Below the pieces are notes generated by a model. That model was not told the DNA's origin and searched no databases. It saw nothing but the letters and a program-made list of their open reading frames with translations. Positions 34,265 through 42,945 of a stretch of 64,000 bases of DNA are shown piece by piece (positions within the stretch are counted from its first letter, which is position 1; each line of letters starts with the position of its first letter). The DNA is taken from positions 1 to 64,000 of the forward strand of contig NZ_FOFR01000030.1 of NCBI RefSeq assembly GCF_900110955.1, read 5' to 3'. Made by a program: the position numbers and the translations under genes. This DNA comes from Lentzea xinjiangensis (GTDB taxonomy: Bacteria; Actinomycetota; Actinomycetes; Mycobacteriales; Pseudonocardiaceae).

Positions 34265-35722
34265 GTGAAAAGAAGATCAGTTCTGATGTCTGTTGCGCTT
34301 TCGGCGGTAGCGACCGTTCTGTTCGCCTCGGCCGCTTCGGCCGAGCCTGTGGACAACGCGGGGCAGAAGGACCAACTCACGTACAAGGTCGTTCCCTACG
34401 TCATCACCGATCCGCATCTGGTGAAGAACCCGCAGCTCATCCTGGACGAACTGGCCAAGCGCGGAGATCTGTCCGGGCTGGGCATCTCGCCGGCCGACGG
34501 CGGCCCGTCGAAGATCCACGGGCGGGCGGCTGTCGCGGAGCCGCGCAGCTACGTCGTGGACTCGTCGCGTTTCCCGCGGGGCAGTCTCCCGTCCGATCGC
34601 TACGACTACGCCGAGTTCAGCGAGTGCACCGCGAGCGGCAGCGAGGCGTACAACGACGAGGGGTGGATCAAGAACCGCTACTCGTACTGCCAGAACCACG
34701 TCATCGTGATGCCGGCGTACGTGTGCGGTCTGTTCCCGCCGAGCTGCCGTCAGGTCGGCACGTACATGTCGGTGAACACCATGATCGGCTACGGCAAGCA
34801 GGAGGGCTGGGACTTCCAGGGCCTTCCCGAGTGGCGGTTCGCGGACTTCTACCTCGACGTCAACGTCCTGCAGGCGACCGGCCCGTTCGCCGACCCCCGC
34901 GCCACGATGGAGGCGGAGATCGAGTGCGACGGTGACTACCCGGGGCAGCCGCCGTCGGGGGTGGACCCCGACAACGCCTGCGTCCCCGGTGGGCGGGACG
35001 TCACGGAGCGGCCTATCTCCGAGTGGCGGGTGAACAGGGGAGCGGACTTCGACATCGGCTCCGAGGGAGTCGCCCCGGCGGCGGACAAGGGTGAGCAGAT
35101 CGCGGTGGGGGAGTTCTACTTCGACTACGACTTCGACCTGCCCGGCGCGTGGGTGCAGCTCTTCGACCCGGAAAGCCCCGCGGGCGGGATGCGCTTCGAC
35201 TCCGCCTGGTACAACCAGCAGTCCACCAAGGGCAGTGTCTTCGACCGGGCGACGCCGGGGTTCTCCTTCACCAAGTCCGATCCGGACGTGGCCGGTGCCG
35301 CGGTGCACATCGAGGAGGCGCGCGCCAACCCCGCCGCCACCGTGCCCACCAAGCCCGACAAGGTCCTCCACGGTGCCACGCCGAGCGACCCGCTGCACCG
35401 GTTGCCGCGCGCGAAGAGCGAGGGACACCGCGTGCGGGCCGATCACAACCGGGACGTCTCGACCAACTTCTGCGACACCGTGGCGATGCCGCCGAAACCG
35501 CCGACCGGCGGCCCGTACGACTGCGACGAGTACGCCCTCGCTTCCACCTACGAGGGAGCCGCGCAGTTCTACCACGACGAACAACCGCAGAACGAGCTCA
35601 ACTACTCGGTCCGCTGGGTGAACTCGGAGCAGAACCAGGAAGCGGGCAGGCGCATCGGCAGGTGGTACGAGAATGACCGCATTCTCGACCGCGAGGCGTT
35701 CTTCATCCCCATTCGACCGTAG
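34265..35722 (+). CDS. Secreted protein with C-terminal NucA/NucB-type deoxyribonuclease domain
   Basis: 485 residues; GTG 34265 has AGGGGGA six bases upstream. Residues 1-28 are a signal peptide ending SAASAEP. The middle (about 90-300) is a Cys-containing strand-rich region without a known family (GTYMSVNTMIGYGKQEGWDF). The last about 90 residues match NucA/NucB nucleases: FCDTVAMPPKP, then YDCDEYALASTYEGAAQF and NQEAGRRIGRWYENDRILD, including the conserved acidic pair in CDEY. Expected to cut DNA outside the cell, either for nutrition, DNA release or competition. The next gene may encode its inhibitor. Confidence 0.82.
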   Translation: MKRRSVLMSVALSAVATVLFASAASAEPVDNAGQKDQLTYKVVPYVITDPHLVKNPQLILDELAKRGDLSGLGISPADGGPSKIHGRAAVAEPRSYVVDSSRFPRGSLPSDRYDYAEFSECTASGSEAYNDEGWIKNRYSYCQNHVIVMPAYVCGLFPPSCRQVGTYMSVNTMIGYGKQEGWDFQGLPEWRFADFYLDVNVLQATGPFADPRATMEAEIECDGDYPGQPPSGVDPDNACVPGGRDVTERPISEWRVNRGADFDIGSEGVAPAADKGEQIAVGEFYFDYDFDLPGAWVQLFDPESPAGGMRFDSAWYNQQSTKGSVFDRATPGFSFTKSDPDVAGAAVHIEEARANPAATVPTKPDKVLHGATPSDPLHRLPRAKSEGHRVRADHNRDVSTNFCDTVAMPPKPPTGGPYDCDEYALASTYEGAAQFYHDEQPQNELNYSVRWVNSEQNQEAGRRIGRWYENDRILDREAFFIPIRP

Positions 35723-35729
35723 ATCCACC

Positions 35730-35758
35730 GGGGGCGCGGTGTGCCGCACCGCGCCCCC
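35730..35758 (+). terminator. Hairpin between the nuclease and the following gene
   Basis: GGGGGCGCGGTG (35730-35741) pairs perfectly with 35747-35758, loop of five. It starts seven bases after the nuclease stop and 24 bases before the next ATG, so it may end or attenuate transcription into the next gene, or protect the nuclease mRNA end. Confidence 0.65.
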
Positions 35759-35781
35759 GTGGCCCACAAGAGGTGGCGACC

Positions 35782-36228
35782 ATGTCCCCCGGCAAGCTGA
35801 GCGACCACCAGGCGGAAGTAGCTGTCAACCGGCGCCTGCTCGGTCTGTTCGACGACGCGTCGCTGGCGGAGCCCAACCCCGTACTGCCTCTGCGCGTCGG
35901 GGACTGGGTCAGCACCAGCCGCGGCAAAGTGCTCATGGAGGCCGACGTGGACGTCATCACCGCCACGCTGCACGTCGAGGTCTGGGACGCGCCCCTCCCC
36001 GACGACGACACCTGGCCCCGGACCAAGACCGTGCCCATGGTGCTCGAGTCGGGGAACCTGTCCGTGGACGAGATCGAGCACGGCACTCGTTCCCTCGGCA
36101 TCCGGGTACCGGCTCCGGGGCTGTGGCAGGCCCGGCTGTCGTGGCGCACCGAAGACTCACGCCACGCCACGGTGCGCGTGCAGTTCTGGCCGGTCTCGGG
36201 GCGAGCGGGCACTCCGAACTCGTCCTGA
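35782..36228 (+). CDS. Possible ComJ/Nin-like nuclease inhibitor
   Basis: 148 residues from ATG 35782 with AGAGGTGG upstream. No signal peptide. It is strand-rich: KVLMEADVDVITATLHVEVW, then TKTVPMVLESGNLSVDEI and SLGIRVPAPGLWQARLSWR. The order (xxVPxxV, IxxI, SxxxxLPxGxYQLxx) resembles ComJ/Nin, the cytoplasmic inhibitor of NucA in Bacillus, and the gene directly follows a NucA/NucB-type nuclease. Similarity is by pattern only and weak. Otherwise it is an unknown conserved protein. Confidence 0.5.
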   Translation: MSPGKLSDHQAEVAVNRRLLGLFDDASLAEPNPVLPLRVGDWVSTSRGKVLMEADVDVITATLHVEVWDAPLPDDDTWPRTKTVPMVLESGNLSVDEIEHGTRSLGIRVPAPGLWQARLSWRTEDSRHATVRVQFWPVSGRAGTPNSS

Positions 36229-36289
36229 GCCGAACGGGTCGCCCACTCGGGATCTCCACCCGCCTCATCGGCGGGCCGATACCGCTGAG

Positions 36290-36481
36290 GTGACCGAGTT
36301 CCTTCAGCAGCGGCGTGGCGAGGCCGACGTCCTCCTCCCACGCACCGGCGACACCCTGGACGGGGCCACCGCCGGCCAGGTTCGTGAGCTTGCCCGGCAC
36401 GAGTTCGTGCGCCCCCTCGACCGCGCAGGCCGGCCCTCCGAACTGCCCGGCACGCCGCCCGTGCAGGAGTGGCTCGCGTGA
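36290..36481 (+). CDS. Short hypothetical protein
   Basis: 63 residues from GTG 36290; mostly polar and acidic/basic mixed (TEFLQQRRGEADVLLP, VRELARHEFVRPLDRAGRP). No family recognised. Its stop overlaps the start of the membrane-protein gene (TGATG), which supports it being translated. Low-confidence gene. Confidence 0.4.
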   Translation: MTEFLQQRRGEADVLLPRTGDTLDGATAGQVRELARHEFVRPLDRAGRPSELPGTPPVQEWLA

Positions 36482-36948
36482 TGGTCTTCGACGAGCGGCC
36501 CGCTGGTGCGGCTCCGCGTTGCGTGCAACGGACCCTGGTCTTCGTCGGCCTGCCCGTGGTGCCCGCGTCGATCGTGGTGTCCGCCGCGGCCACGCACCTG
36601 GTCCAGCCGGAACTCGGCGGCGGGCCGATCACCGCAGCGTTGATGTACGCGCTGCTGGTGGCGGTGCACCTCCTCATGGCGCAGCTGGTCTACCTGTACG
36701 CCGCCACTGCCCGGCAGCGGCGACGGCGGCGCGTTCGCCGCCTCCTGTACTTGATCGCGGCGTTCGTCTTCTTGTTCGACGGCTGCTCGGTGCTGGCCGC
36801 CGGCCAGGGCATCGTCGCGTTCGCGGCGGCGGGGATCGGGGGCGCGCTGGGACCGTTCTTCCTGGCCGCACTCCTGTGCGAGGAGACCGGCATCTGGCTC
36901 CGGCGCAGAGACGCCCTCGACGCCGCGCCCGCCGCGACGTCGCCTTGA
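36481..36948 (+). CDS. Four-helix membrane protein of unknown function
   Basis: 155 residues. Four hydrophobic stretches are visible: LVFVGLPVVPASIVVSAAAT, ALMYALLVAVHLLMAQLVYL, LLYLIAAFVFLFDGCSVLAA and IVAFAAAGIGGALGPFFLAA. A strongly basic loop (RQRRRRRVRRL) between helices 2 and 3 should face the cytoplasm. No family is recognised. Start ATG 36481 or GTG 36478. Confidence 0.6.
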   Translation: MVFDERPAGAAPRCVQRTLVFVGLPVVPASIVVSAAATHLVQPELGGGPITAALMYALLVAVHLLMAQLVYLYAATARQRRRRRVRRLLYLIAAFVFLFDGCSVLAAGQGIVAFAAAGIGGALGPFFLAALLCEETGIWLRRRDALDAAPAATSP

Positions 36949-36978
36949 TGTCCGCGTCGGCGGGTTTCGCGTTGCGCC

Positions 36979-37233
36979 ATGAGCACTGAGCCGTCACCGT
37001 GGGGGTGGTCGGTTTCCGAGGCGGTGGTGATGACGGGGGTCATGCGGGTGCCGGCGGCGTCGGGCGGACGCTGCTGGATGTGCGGCATGCCGGCCGTCTC
37101 GGGAGAGAAGCTCCCCGGTCGCCGGCACAGGGTCCGGCTGCTGTGCAAGCGTCACGACGTCCTGGTCTTCGGCGGTGCTCGCGACACACCCGGCTCTTCT
37201 TCCGGTGACGACGCACCGTCCAGCCGCAAGTAG
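36979..37233 (+). CDS. Small protein with CxxC and C/H pairs
   Basis: 84 residues from ATG 36979. It contains CWMCG and LLCKRH about 30 residues apart, which could make one zinc-ribbon-like site (CxxC...CxxH). The flanks are low-complexity. No RBS stands out, and it may be spurious; the Cys/His arrangement is the main argument for a real gene. Confidence 0.4.
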   Translation: MSTEPSPWGWSVSEAVVMTGVMRVPAASGGRCWMCGMPAVSGEKLPGRRHRVRLLCKRHDVLVFGGARDTPGSSSGDDAPSSRK

Positions 37234-37295
37234 CTCAAATGCACGTGGAGTTCGGCGTACGGCCGAGTAGTCACGCAGATCATCAAGCGCTGACC

Positions 37296-37342
37296 AAATG
37301 AGGTGGAATTCCTTCCGGAAACGAATGAATTCCACCTCATTT
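37296..37342. terminator. Large perfect hairpin in an AT-rich gap
   Basis: AAATGAGGTGGAATTC (37296-37311) pairs perfectly over 16 bases with 37327-37342; the 15-base loop contains the palindrome TTCCGGAA. The stem is AT-richer than surrounding DNA and is followed by TCTCTTGTGT. It could be a terminator of the upstream genes or an operator/insertion-sequence end. The rest of the gap 37234-37474 shows no gene. Confidence 0.6.
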
Positions 37343-37474
37343 CTCTTGTGTATCATTCCGGCGATCCGATCGGCGGCGAGGGAGCCGTCGGTTGTGGCGC
37401 CGTAGTTCCATTGTCTCTGAATATGCGTTGACACGGCGAGTTCACGGCCTGCAGGTGACTTTGGAGGCCTTTTG

Positions 37475-39640
37475 TTGTCGCGCAGGTTTCATGCAGCGCG
37501 CACGCCGATGGCGGTGTGCGTCGTGACGTTCGTGCTCGCCCTGTTTCCGCTGACCAACGTGCAGACGTTCTACTTCTGGGACGACAGCGCGGCCGTGTTC
37601 GTACCGGGTTGGCACCACATCGGCACCGAACTGCTGGCCGGACGCTTCCCGGTGCTGTCACCGGACATGTGGCCGGGCGGCAACATCGCCGCCGAGGCGC
37701 AGCTCAGCCTGTGGAATCCCATCATGCTGGCCAACTACGTGGTCGTCGCGCTGATGCCCGACCTCGCGGTGGCCGCGACGATGGTCAAGCTCGAGTTCAT
37801 GGTGCTGATGGGCACTGGGCGTCTATTTGTTGTGCCGCGAGTACGGCGCACGCCGGGTGCCGTCGGCGGCGGTCGCCGTGCTGCTGCCGTTCGCGGGCTT
37901 CACGCTGTACTTCGACGCCTCCGGGTGGGCGATCAGCATGATCTCCTTCGCCTGGGTTCCGCATTTGTGGTGGGCCGCCCGCAAATGCGCCGACAGCAGG
38001 CTGACCCCGGTGGTGCCGGCGTTCTTCGGAATCATGGGGATGACCTGCGGCAGCCCGTACGGCGCCCTGGGCGTCGTCGCGGTGATCGCCGCCTTGCTCG
38101 TCGAACGGGTGGCGCAGCGCGGCTGGTCGTCGTGCCTGCGGCTGCTGCTGGTCGCTTCGGCCGTCGCGATGACCGCCGTGGTCGTCTTCATCCCGCTCGT
38201 GCTCGCCGGTGAGGTGTCGTTCCGCGGTGACCGGTCGATCTCCAACAGCGGTTTCATGGTCGCCGCGCTCGGCGACCTGCTCAACCTCAGTTCGCCGACT
38301 TACACGCCGGAAGAGGCGTCCGTCAACAACCTCCGCCTCGCGGCCCGTACGCGTTCCTCGGCTGGTTCGTCCTGCCGCTGCTGCCGTGGCTGCGGTGGTC
38401 GGCCGTGCGCGAGAACCTGCGGGCGAGGTCAGCGCTCTTCGTGTTCGGCGCCGCCTACGCACTCTTCGCCACCGGAAGAGCCAGATCTGGCTCTTCCGGT
38501 GGCCGATGCGTGTCGTGGACTACGTGTACCTGCCGGTGTGCGTGGTCGTAGCGCTCGCGCTCTCGGCGGGCCTGAACACCGACAGGGTGCGTCACCGGGC
38601 GGCCGTCACCGCGGTTCTGATCGGCGTGCAGGCCGTGCTCGCGTTCTCGGCCACGCCCGAGCACGTCCTGCACCACGTCACGGCGGCCGTGTTGCTCCTG
38701 TGCCTGTCCGCGGCCGCGGTGTACGTGGCGATGCGCCGGGAACGACTGCTGCCCGCCCTGCTGGTGCTCGGCACGGCCGTCGTGCTCTTCGCCCAACTGA
38801 GCTGGTATCCCGTCAACGGGGCGTTCACCGCCTACCGGTTGCCGCACGACGTCCGCGAGCTGCGGGAGCGGTTCGCCCGCTACGAGGGCAACACGTTCAC
38901 CGTGTCGGCCGCGTGGCCGGGAGATCCAGACGCCCATCCCGACGAGCTCTGGCGCGACGTCCTGGTCGGCAACGTGTACGAGGTCGCCGGGGTCAGGAGC
39001 CTCAACTCCTACACCGGCATCGGGTACGCGCAGTTCAACGACGGCCTGTGCATGACCCCGAGCGGCGCCACCTGTCCCGACGCGTTCCGGCGCCTGTTCG
39101 CGGTCGACCCAGGGACCGGTGTGCCGGTCGCGGACCTGCTGCGCGTTGAGAACGTCCTGGTGCGCAACGGTTTCGTACCGGACGGCATCGACGAACCTCC
39201 TGCGGGCTGGCGGGTGCTGTCCCGCGGTGAGCACGCGACAGCGTTCCGCCGCGACGCGTCGCCGCCGTGGCCGGACGGCCGGGTGTCGTGGACGTCGCCA
39301 GGCCTGGAAGTGGTCGCGGACCGCCGGGAGCCGAAGCGCCCGGAAGAGGAGATCCGCTACCGGGGCGAGGGCACGGTGATGCTCGCCGCCCTCGCATGGC
39401 CCGGCACGACCGCCGCGGTGGACGGACGGGAGGTGCCCGTGCGACGCGGCCCGATGGGCGTGATCACCATCGACCTGCCGCGAGCCGACCAGGCCGCGAC
39501 GCTGCGGATCGGCTTTCGCGGCCTGGCTTCTCCTACGGGGTCCCGTTGCTCGCCGGCGGTGTGCTGCTCGCCTTGGTGCACGGCTTGGCGTACCGGGCCA
39601 GGAACAGCAGGCGAAACGCCGTAGCCGCTGCATCCGGCGG
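37475..39640 (+). pseudogene. YfhO-like/large polytopic membrane protein gene, four frameshifts
   Basis: Start TTG 37475 with TTGGAGG upstream. The continuous protein is recovered only by switching frames: PMAVCVVTFVLALFPLTNVQ (first frame), then from about 37820 LLCREYGARRVPSAAVAVLL (extra G in ACTGGGCG), from about 38335 GPYAFLGWFVLPLLPWLRWS, from about 38475 KSQIWLFRWPMRVVDYVYLP, and from about 39525 FSYGVPLLAGGVLLALVHGL. About ten membrane helices and a C-terminal extracytoplasmic part with VRNGFVPDGIDEPPAGWRVL suggest a YfhO-like protein acting at the cell surface. Four breaks within 2.1 kb indicate decay or poor sequence. Confidence 0.7.
38468..38503. repeat. 36-bp perfect palindrome at a frameshift site
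   Basis: Two 18-base arms with no spacer: GCCACCGGAAGAGCCAGA at 38468-38485 and its exact complement at 38486-38503. It lies inside the membrane-protein gene precisely where the reading frame breaks (between ALFATG and KSQIWLFRW). Seen directly. Confidence 0.9.
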
Positions 39641-39647
39641 CGGCGCG

Positions 39648-39728
39648 CCGACGGCCGGCGACCACGACGTCGAGGCGATCTCCCGCGACCACCTGGACGC
39701 GGTGAACACCTGCCCGAGCGACACCGGC
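39648..39728 (+). pseudogene. Fragment of the small gene at 55889-56197
   Basis: Eighty-one bases match 55991-56071 without gaps and with only four mismatches by eye. They encode HDVEAISRDHLDAVNTC..., i.e. residues about 35-60 of the protein at 55889. The rest of that gene is absent here. The fragment sits at the ragged 3' end of the broken membrane-protein gene. Confidence 0.8.
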
Positions 39729-39813
39729 GCTGATGACCGCTCACGTGACCGCCCAACTTTCCAGGCCAGGGCGAAACATCGCAACCGCCGGAACCCGTGG
39801 CTATCCTGACGCG

Positions 39814-40704
39814 ATGATCCTGGGGGAAGGGGCATCCGCGGTTCTCGCTGTCATCCCGAGTCCGACTCAGGGCGTGTGGTACCTCGGACCGATCCCGCTG
39901 CGCGCCTACGCGATCTGCATCATCGCCGGCATCCTCGTCGCCGTGTGGCTCACCGAACGCCGGTGGGTCCAGCGCGGCGGCAGGCCCGGTGCCGTCATGG
40001 ACATCGCGACCTGGGCGATCCCGTTCGGGATCGTCGGCGGGCGGCTCTACCACGTCGTCACGTCCTGGCAGCCGTACTTCGGTCCCGACGGCGACCCGGT
40101 CAGGGCCCTGCACGTCTGGGAAGGCGGCATGGGCGTCTGGGGCGCCATCGCCCTCGGCGCGCTCGGTGCCTGGATCGGTGCCAGGCGGGCCGGGGTGCGA
40201 CTGCCGCCGATGGCCGATGCGGCGGCACCGGGCATCGCGCTGGGGCAAGGGATCGGCCGCCTCGGCAACTGGTTCAACAACGAGGTGCACGGCGGTCCGA
40301 CAGATCTGCCGTGGGCACTGCGGATCCACGAGTGGGACCAGTCGGCGGGGCGTGCCGTCCTGGGCCCGGACGGTCAGCCCGTCGTGCTCGGCACGTTCCA
40401 CCCGGCGTTCCTCTACGAGCTGCTGTGGAACCTCGGCGTGGCAGCGGTGGTGATCTGGGCGGACCGCCGGTTCCGGCTCGGTCACGGCCGCGCGTTCGGG
40501 CTCTACGTGGCCCTCTACACGGCGGGCCGGCTGTGGATCGAGGTGCTCCGGGTCGATCCGGCGAACGAGGTTCTCGGGCTGCGGCTGAACATCTGGACGT
40601 CCGTGCTCCTCGGGCTGGGAGCGGTGGTGTTCATCGTGCTGTCGGCGCGCCGGCGTCCCGGCCGCGACGGGGCGACGGTCCGCGAGCGCGTGGATTCGTT
40701 GTGA
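39814..40704 (+). CDS. lgt: Prolipoprotein diacylglyceryl transferase
   Basis: 296 residues from ATG 39814. Lgt transfers diacylglycerol from phosphatidylglycerol to the lipobox Cys of prolipoproteins in the membrane. Seven membrane segments; PIPLRAYAICIIAGILVAVW is the usual start, IPFGIVGGRLYHVVTSW and HVWEGGMGVWGA flank the active region, and GQGIGRLGNWFNNEVHGGPT carries the Lgt signature with its invariant Arg and Asn. The gene stands alone, not in the usual trp neighbourhood, so it may be an extra copy. Confidence 0.95.
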   Translation: MILGEGASAVLAVIPSPTQGVWYLGPIPLRAYAICIIAGILVAVWLTERRWVQRGGRPGAVMDIATWAIPFGIVGGRLYHVVTSWQPYFGPDGDPVRALHVWEGGMGVWGAIALGALGAWIGARRAGVRLPPMADAAAPGIALGQGIGRLGNWFNNEVHGGPTDLPWALRIHEWDQSAGRAVLGPDGQPVVLGTFHPAFLYELLWNLGVAAVVIWADRRFRLGHGRAFGLYVALYTAGRLWIEVLRVDPANEVLGLRLNIWTSVLLGLGAVVFIVLSARRRPGRDGATVRERVDSL

Positions 40705-40780
40705 CACGGCATAGTCCGCGTTGGTGACCGATGTTCCCGATCCACCACGAAGGGGCCGGTGCCCTGGTTAGCATTCGGTC

Positions 40781-41539
40781 ATGCCCACCGCTGTGATCAC
40801 CGGTGCTACCTCGGGCATCGGGCTGGAGTTCGCACATCAGCTCGCGGCAAGGGGAAACGCGGTCGTGCTCGTCGCGCGGACCGGGAGCCGGCTGCGGAAG
40901 CTGGCCACGGAGATCGAAGCGGCGCACGGCGTCAAGACCGAGGTGCTCGTCGCGGACCTGGCGGACCGGACCGACGTCGACCGGGTCGCCGATGCGGCCC
41001 GGACAGCCGACACGGTGGTGAACAGCGCCGGATTCGGGCTGCGGCAACGCTTCCTGGACAACGACCTCGCCGTCGAGGAGGAGATGTTCGAGGTCATGTG
41101 CCGAGCGGTCCTCGCCGTCTGCCACGCCGCGGGCAGGGGCATGCGGGACAGGGGAGGGGGCCGGATCATCAACGTGTCCAGTGTGGCCGGGTGGCTCGCC
41201 TCCGGCACCTACTCGGCCGCCAAGTCCTGGGTCACCGTGTTCAGCGAGAGCCTCTCCGGCGAGTTCGCCGCATCGGGCGTCTCCGTCACCGCGCTGTGCC
41301 CCGGTCCCGTCCGCACCGAGTTCCACGAACGCGCCGGGATCCCGGCCGGGGAGATCCCCGCACGGGCCTGGCTCGGCGCCGCGCGGGTCGTGCGGACGTG
41401 CTTGCGCGACACGGACAGGGGCAAGGTCCTCTCGGTACCGGGGCCGCTGTACAAGGGGATCGTGCTCGCCGCGCGCTGGATGCCCAGGCGGCTGCTGCGG
41501 CGCGGCGGAACCGCCGTCGCGAAGGCACGCCGGGCATGA
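40781..41539 (+). CDS. SDR family oxidoreductase (first of a tandem pair)
   Basis: 252 residues. TGATSGIGLEFAHQLAARGN binds the cofactor; ADTVVNSAGFGLRQRFLDND has NSAG in place of NNAG; INVSSVAGWLASGTYSAAKS has the Ser and Tyr-X3-Lys residues. The C-terminus (GKVLSVPGPLYKGIVLAARW) suits the DltE/YqjQ-type group. ATGA overlap with the next, closely similar SDR shows a tandem duplication. Confidence 0.92.
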   Translation: MPTAVITGATSGIGLEFAHQLAARGNAVVLVARTGSRLRKLATEIEAAHGVKTEVLVADLADRTDVDRVADAARTADTVVNSAGFGLRQRFLDNDLAVEEEMFEVMCRAVLAVCHAAGRGMRDRGGGRIINVSSVAGWLASGTYSAAKSWVTVFSESLSGEFAASGVSVTALCPGPVRTEFHERAGIPAGEIPARAWLGAARVVRTCLRDTDRGKVLSVPGPLYKGIVLAARWMPRRLLRRGGTAVAKARRA

Positions 41540-42294
41540 CCACCGCGCTGATCACCGGTGCCACGTCGGGCATCGGGCTGGAGTTCGCGCACCAGCTCGG
41601 CGCGCGCGGCCACCACCTCGTCGTCGTCTCGCCGGAGGCCGACCGCCTCGACCAGGTCTGCGCCGAGCTTGCCTCGTCGTACGGCGTCGAGACCGAGGCC
41701 TTGCTCGCCGACCTGTCGGTGCGCGAGGACGTGGCACGTGTCGCCGAACGTGCGCGCACCGTGGACGTCGTGGTCAACAACGCCGGGTTCGGGCTGCGGA
41801 AGTGGTTCCTGGACAACGAGCGCGCCGACGAGGAGGCCCTGCTCGACGTGCTGTGCCGGGCGGTGCTGGTCGTGAGCCACGCCGCCGGGCGGGCCATGCG
41901 GTAGCGGGGCGAGGGCACGATCGTCAACGTGGCCAGCGTCGCGGGCTGGGTCGCGGGAGGGACGTACTCGGCGGCCAAGTCGTGGGTCATCGCGTTCAGC
42001 GAGAGCCTGGCCACCGAGCTCGCCGGCACCGGTGTCACCGTGACGGTGCTCTGCCCCGGGCTGGTGCGCACGGAGTTCCACCGGCGGTCCCGGATCAGCA
42101 TCGACAAGCCCGACGCGCTGTGGCTCGACGCGCGCAAGGTGGTGCGCGACTGCCTGCGGGACGTCGGCAAGGGCAAGGTGATCTCCGTGCCGGGCCTGAT
42201 CTACAAAGGACTGGCGTGGCTCGCCAGAGTCAGCCCGCGCGGGTTCGTGCGCAGCGGCGGGAAGCTCACCGCGCATCGCCCGCCCCTGCGGTGA
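41536..42294 (+). pseudogene. Second tandem SDR, interrupted by an in-frame TAG
   Basis: Same family and length as the preceding SDR: TGATSGIGLEFAHQLGARGH, VDVVVNNAGFGLRKWFLDNE, and after the break VNVASVAGWVAGGTYSAAKS. A TAG at 41902-41904 replaces one codon between GRAMR and RGEGT; the paralog has Asp there. A CAG-to-TAG change would be enough. The frame is otherwise intact up to 42294, so the lesion looks recent, or may be a sequencing error. Confidence 0.85.
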
Positions 42295-42307
42295 CACTGG
42301 AGGATCG

Positions 42308-42830
42308 ATGAGTTCTGGGGGACACGACGGCAAGGCCGCCCGTGCCGTCGCGGCGCTGAGCGGCGCGTGCGCCCAGTACCGGGTCGCGGTGATCGGCGCG
42401 TGGGTCCTGCTCGTGCTGGCGCTCGTGACGGCGGCCGGGGTGCTCGGCACGCCGACGGACAACGACGTGAGCCTGCCGGGCACCGACGCCCAGCTCGTGC
42501 GCGACCTGACGACGTCACCGGACGCCGCCGGCTCCACCTCGGGGCTCGTCATCGTGGTGGCGCCCGACGGACAACGGCTTCTGCAGGACGCGCTGGCGGC
42601 GACGGCGGACTCGCTGCGGCGGGCCGGGCACGTGACGACGGTGAAGCCGCCCGCGAAGCAGGAGGGCTCGCTGTCCGGCGACGAGCGCACCGGCTGGTTC
42701 ACCGTCGGCCTCGACGTCCGCAGGGCCGAACTCACCAAACCGATGGCGCGCGCGGTCGTCCAAGCCGCCTCGCCCGCCGCGGACGCCGGTCTGCGGGTGC
42801 TGCCCGGTGGGGGAGCGATCGAAGCGCAGG
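42308..42830 (+). pseudogene. 5' fragment of an MMPL/RND-family membrane protein
   Basis: The first 170 residues match the N-terminus of MMPL-type transporters: one membrane helix (VAVIGAWVLLVLALVTAAGV), then the extracytoplasmic start TPTDNDVSLPGTDAQLVRDL and LVIVVAPDGQRLLQDAL. Homology stops near 42825, about a quarter of the way into the family, exactly where an oppositely oriented DNA-ligase fragment begins. Starts 13 bases after the SDR stop. Confidence 0.75.
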
Positions 42831-42945
42831 CCGCGCCATGCGGAGTGGCGGAGCTGATGGCCGCTGGTCCAGGTTCGGAATGTCACTTCGCCGACCAGTT
42901 CAGGTCGCACCCAGTTCGCGGTGCGAGCGTGCTCACGCGGCACTG
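42826..42945 (-). pseudogene. C-terminal end of an ATP-dependent DNA ligase, out of frame
   Basis: In a second minus frame this stretch encodes TANWVRPELVGEVTFRTW and LRHSAWRGLRFDRSP, the conserved C-terminal OB-domain end of LigD-type ligases. It continues the ligase fragment to its right after one frameshift near 42935, and is cut at about 42825 by the MMPL fragment, so the stop codon is lost. Confidence 0.7.
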
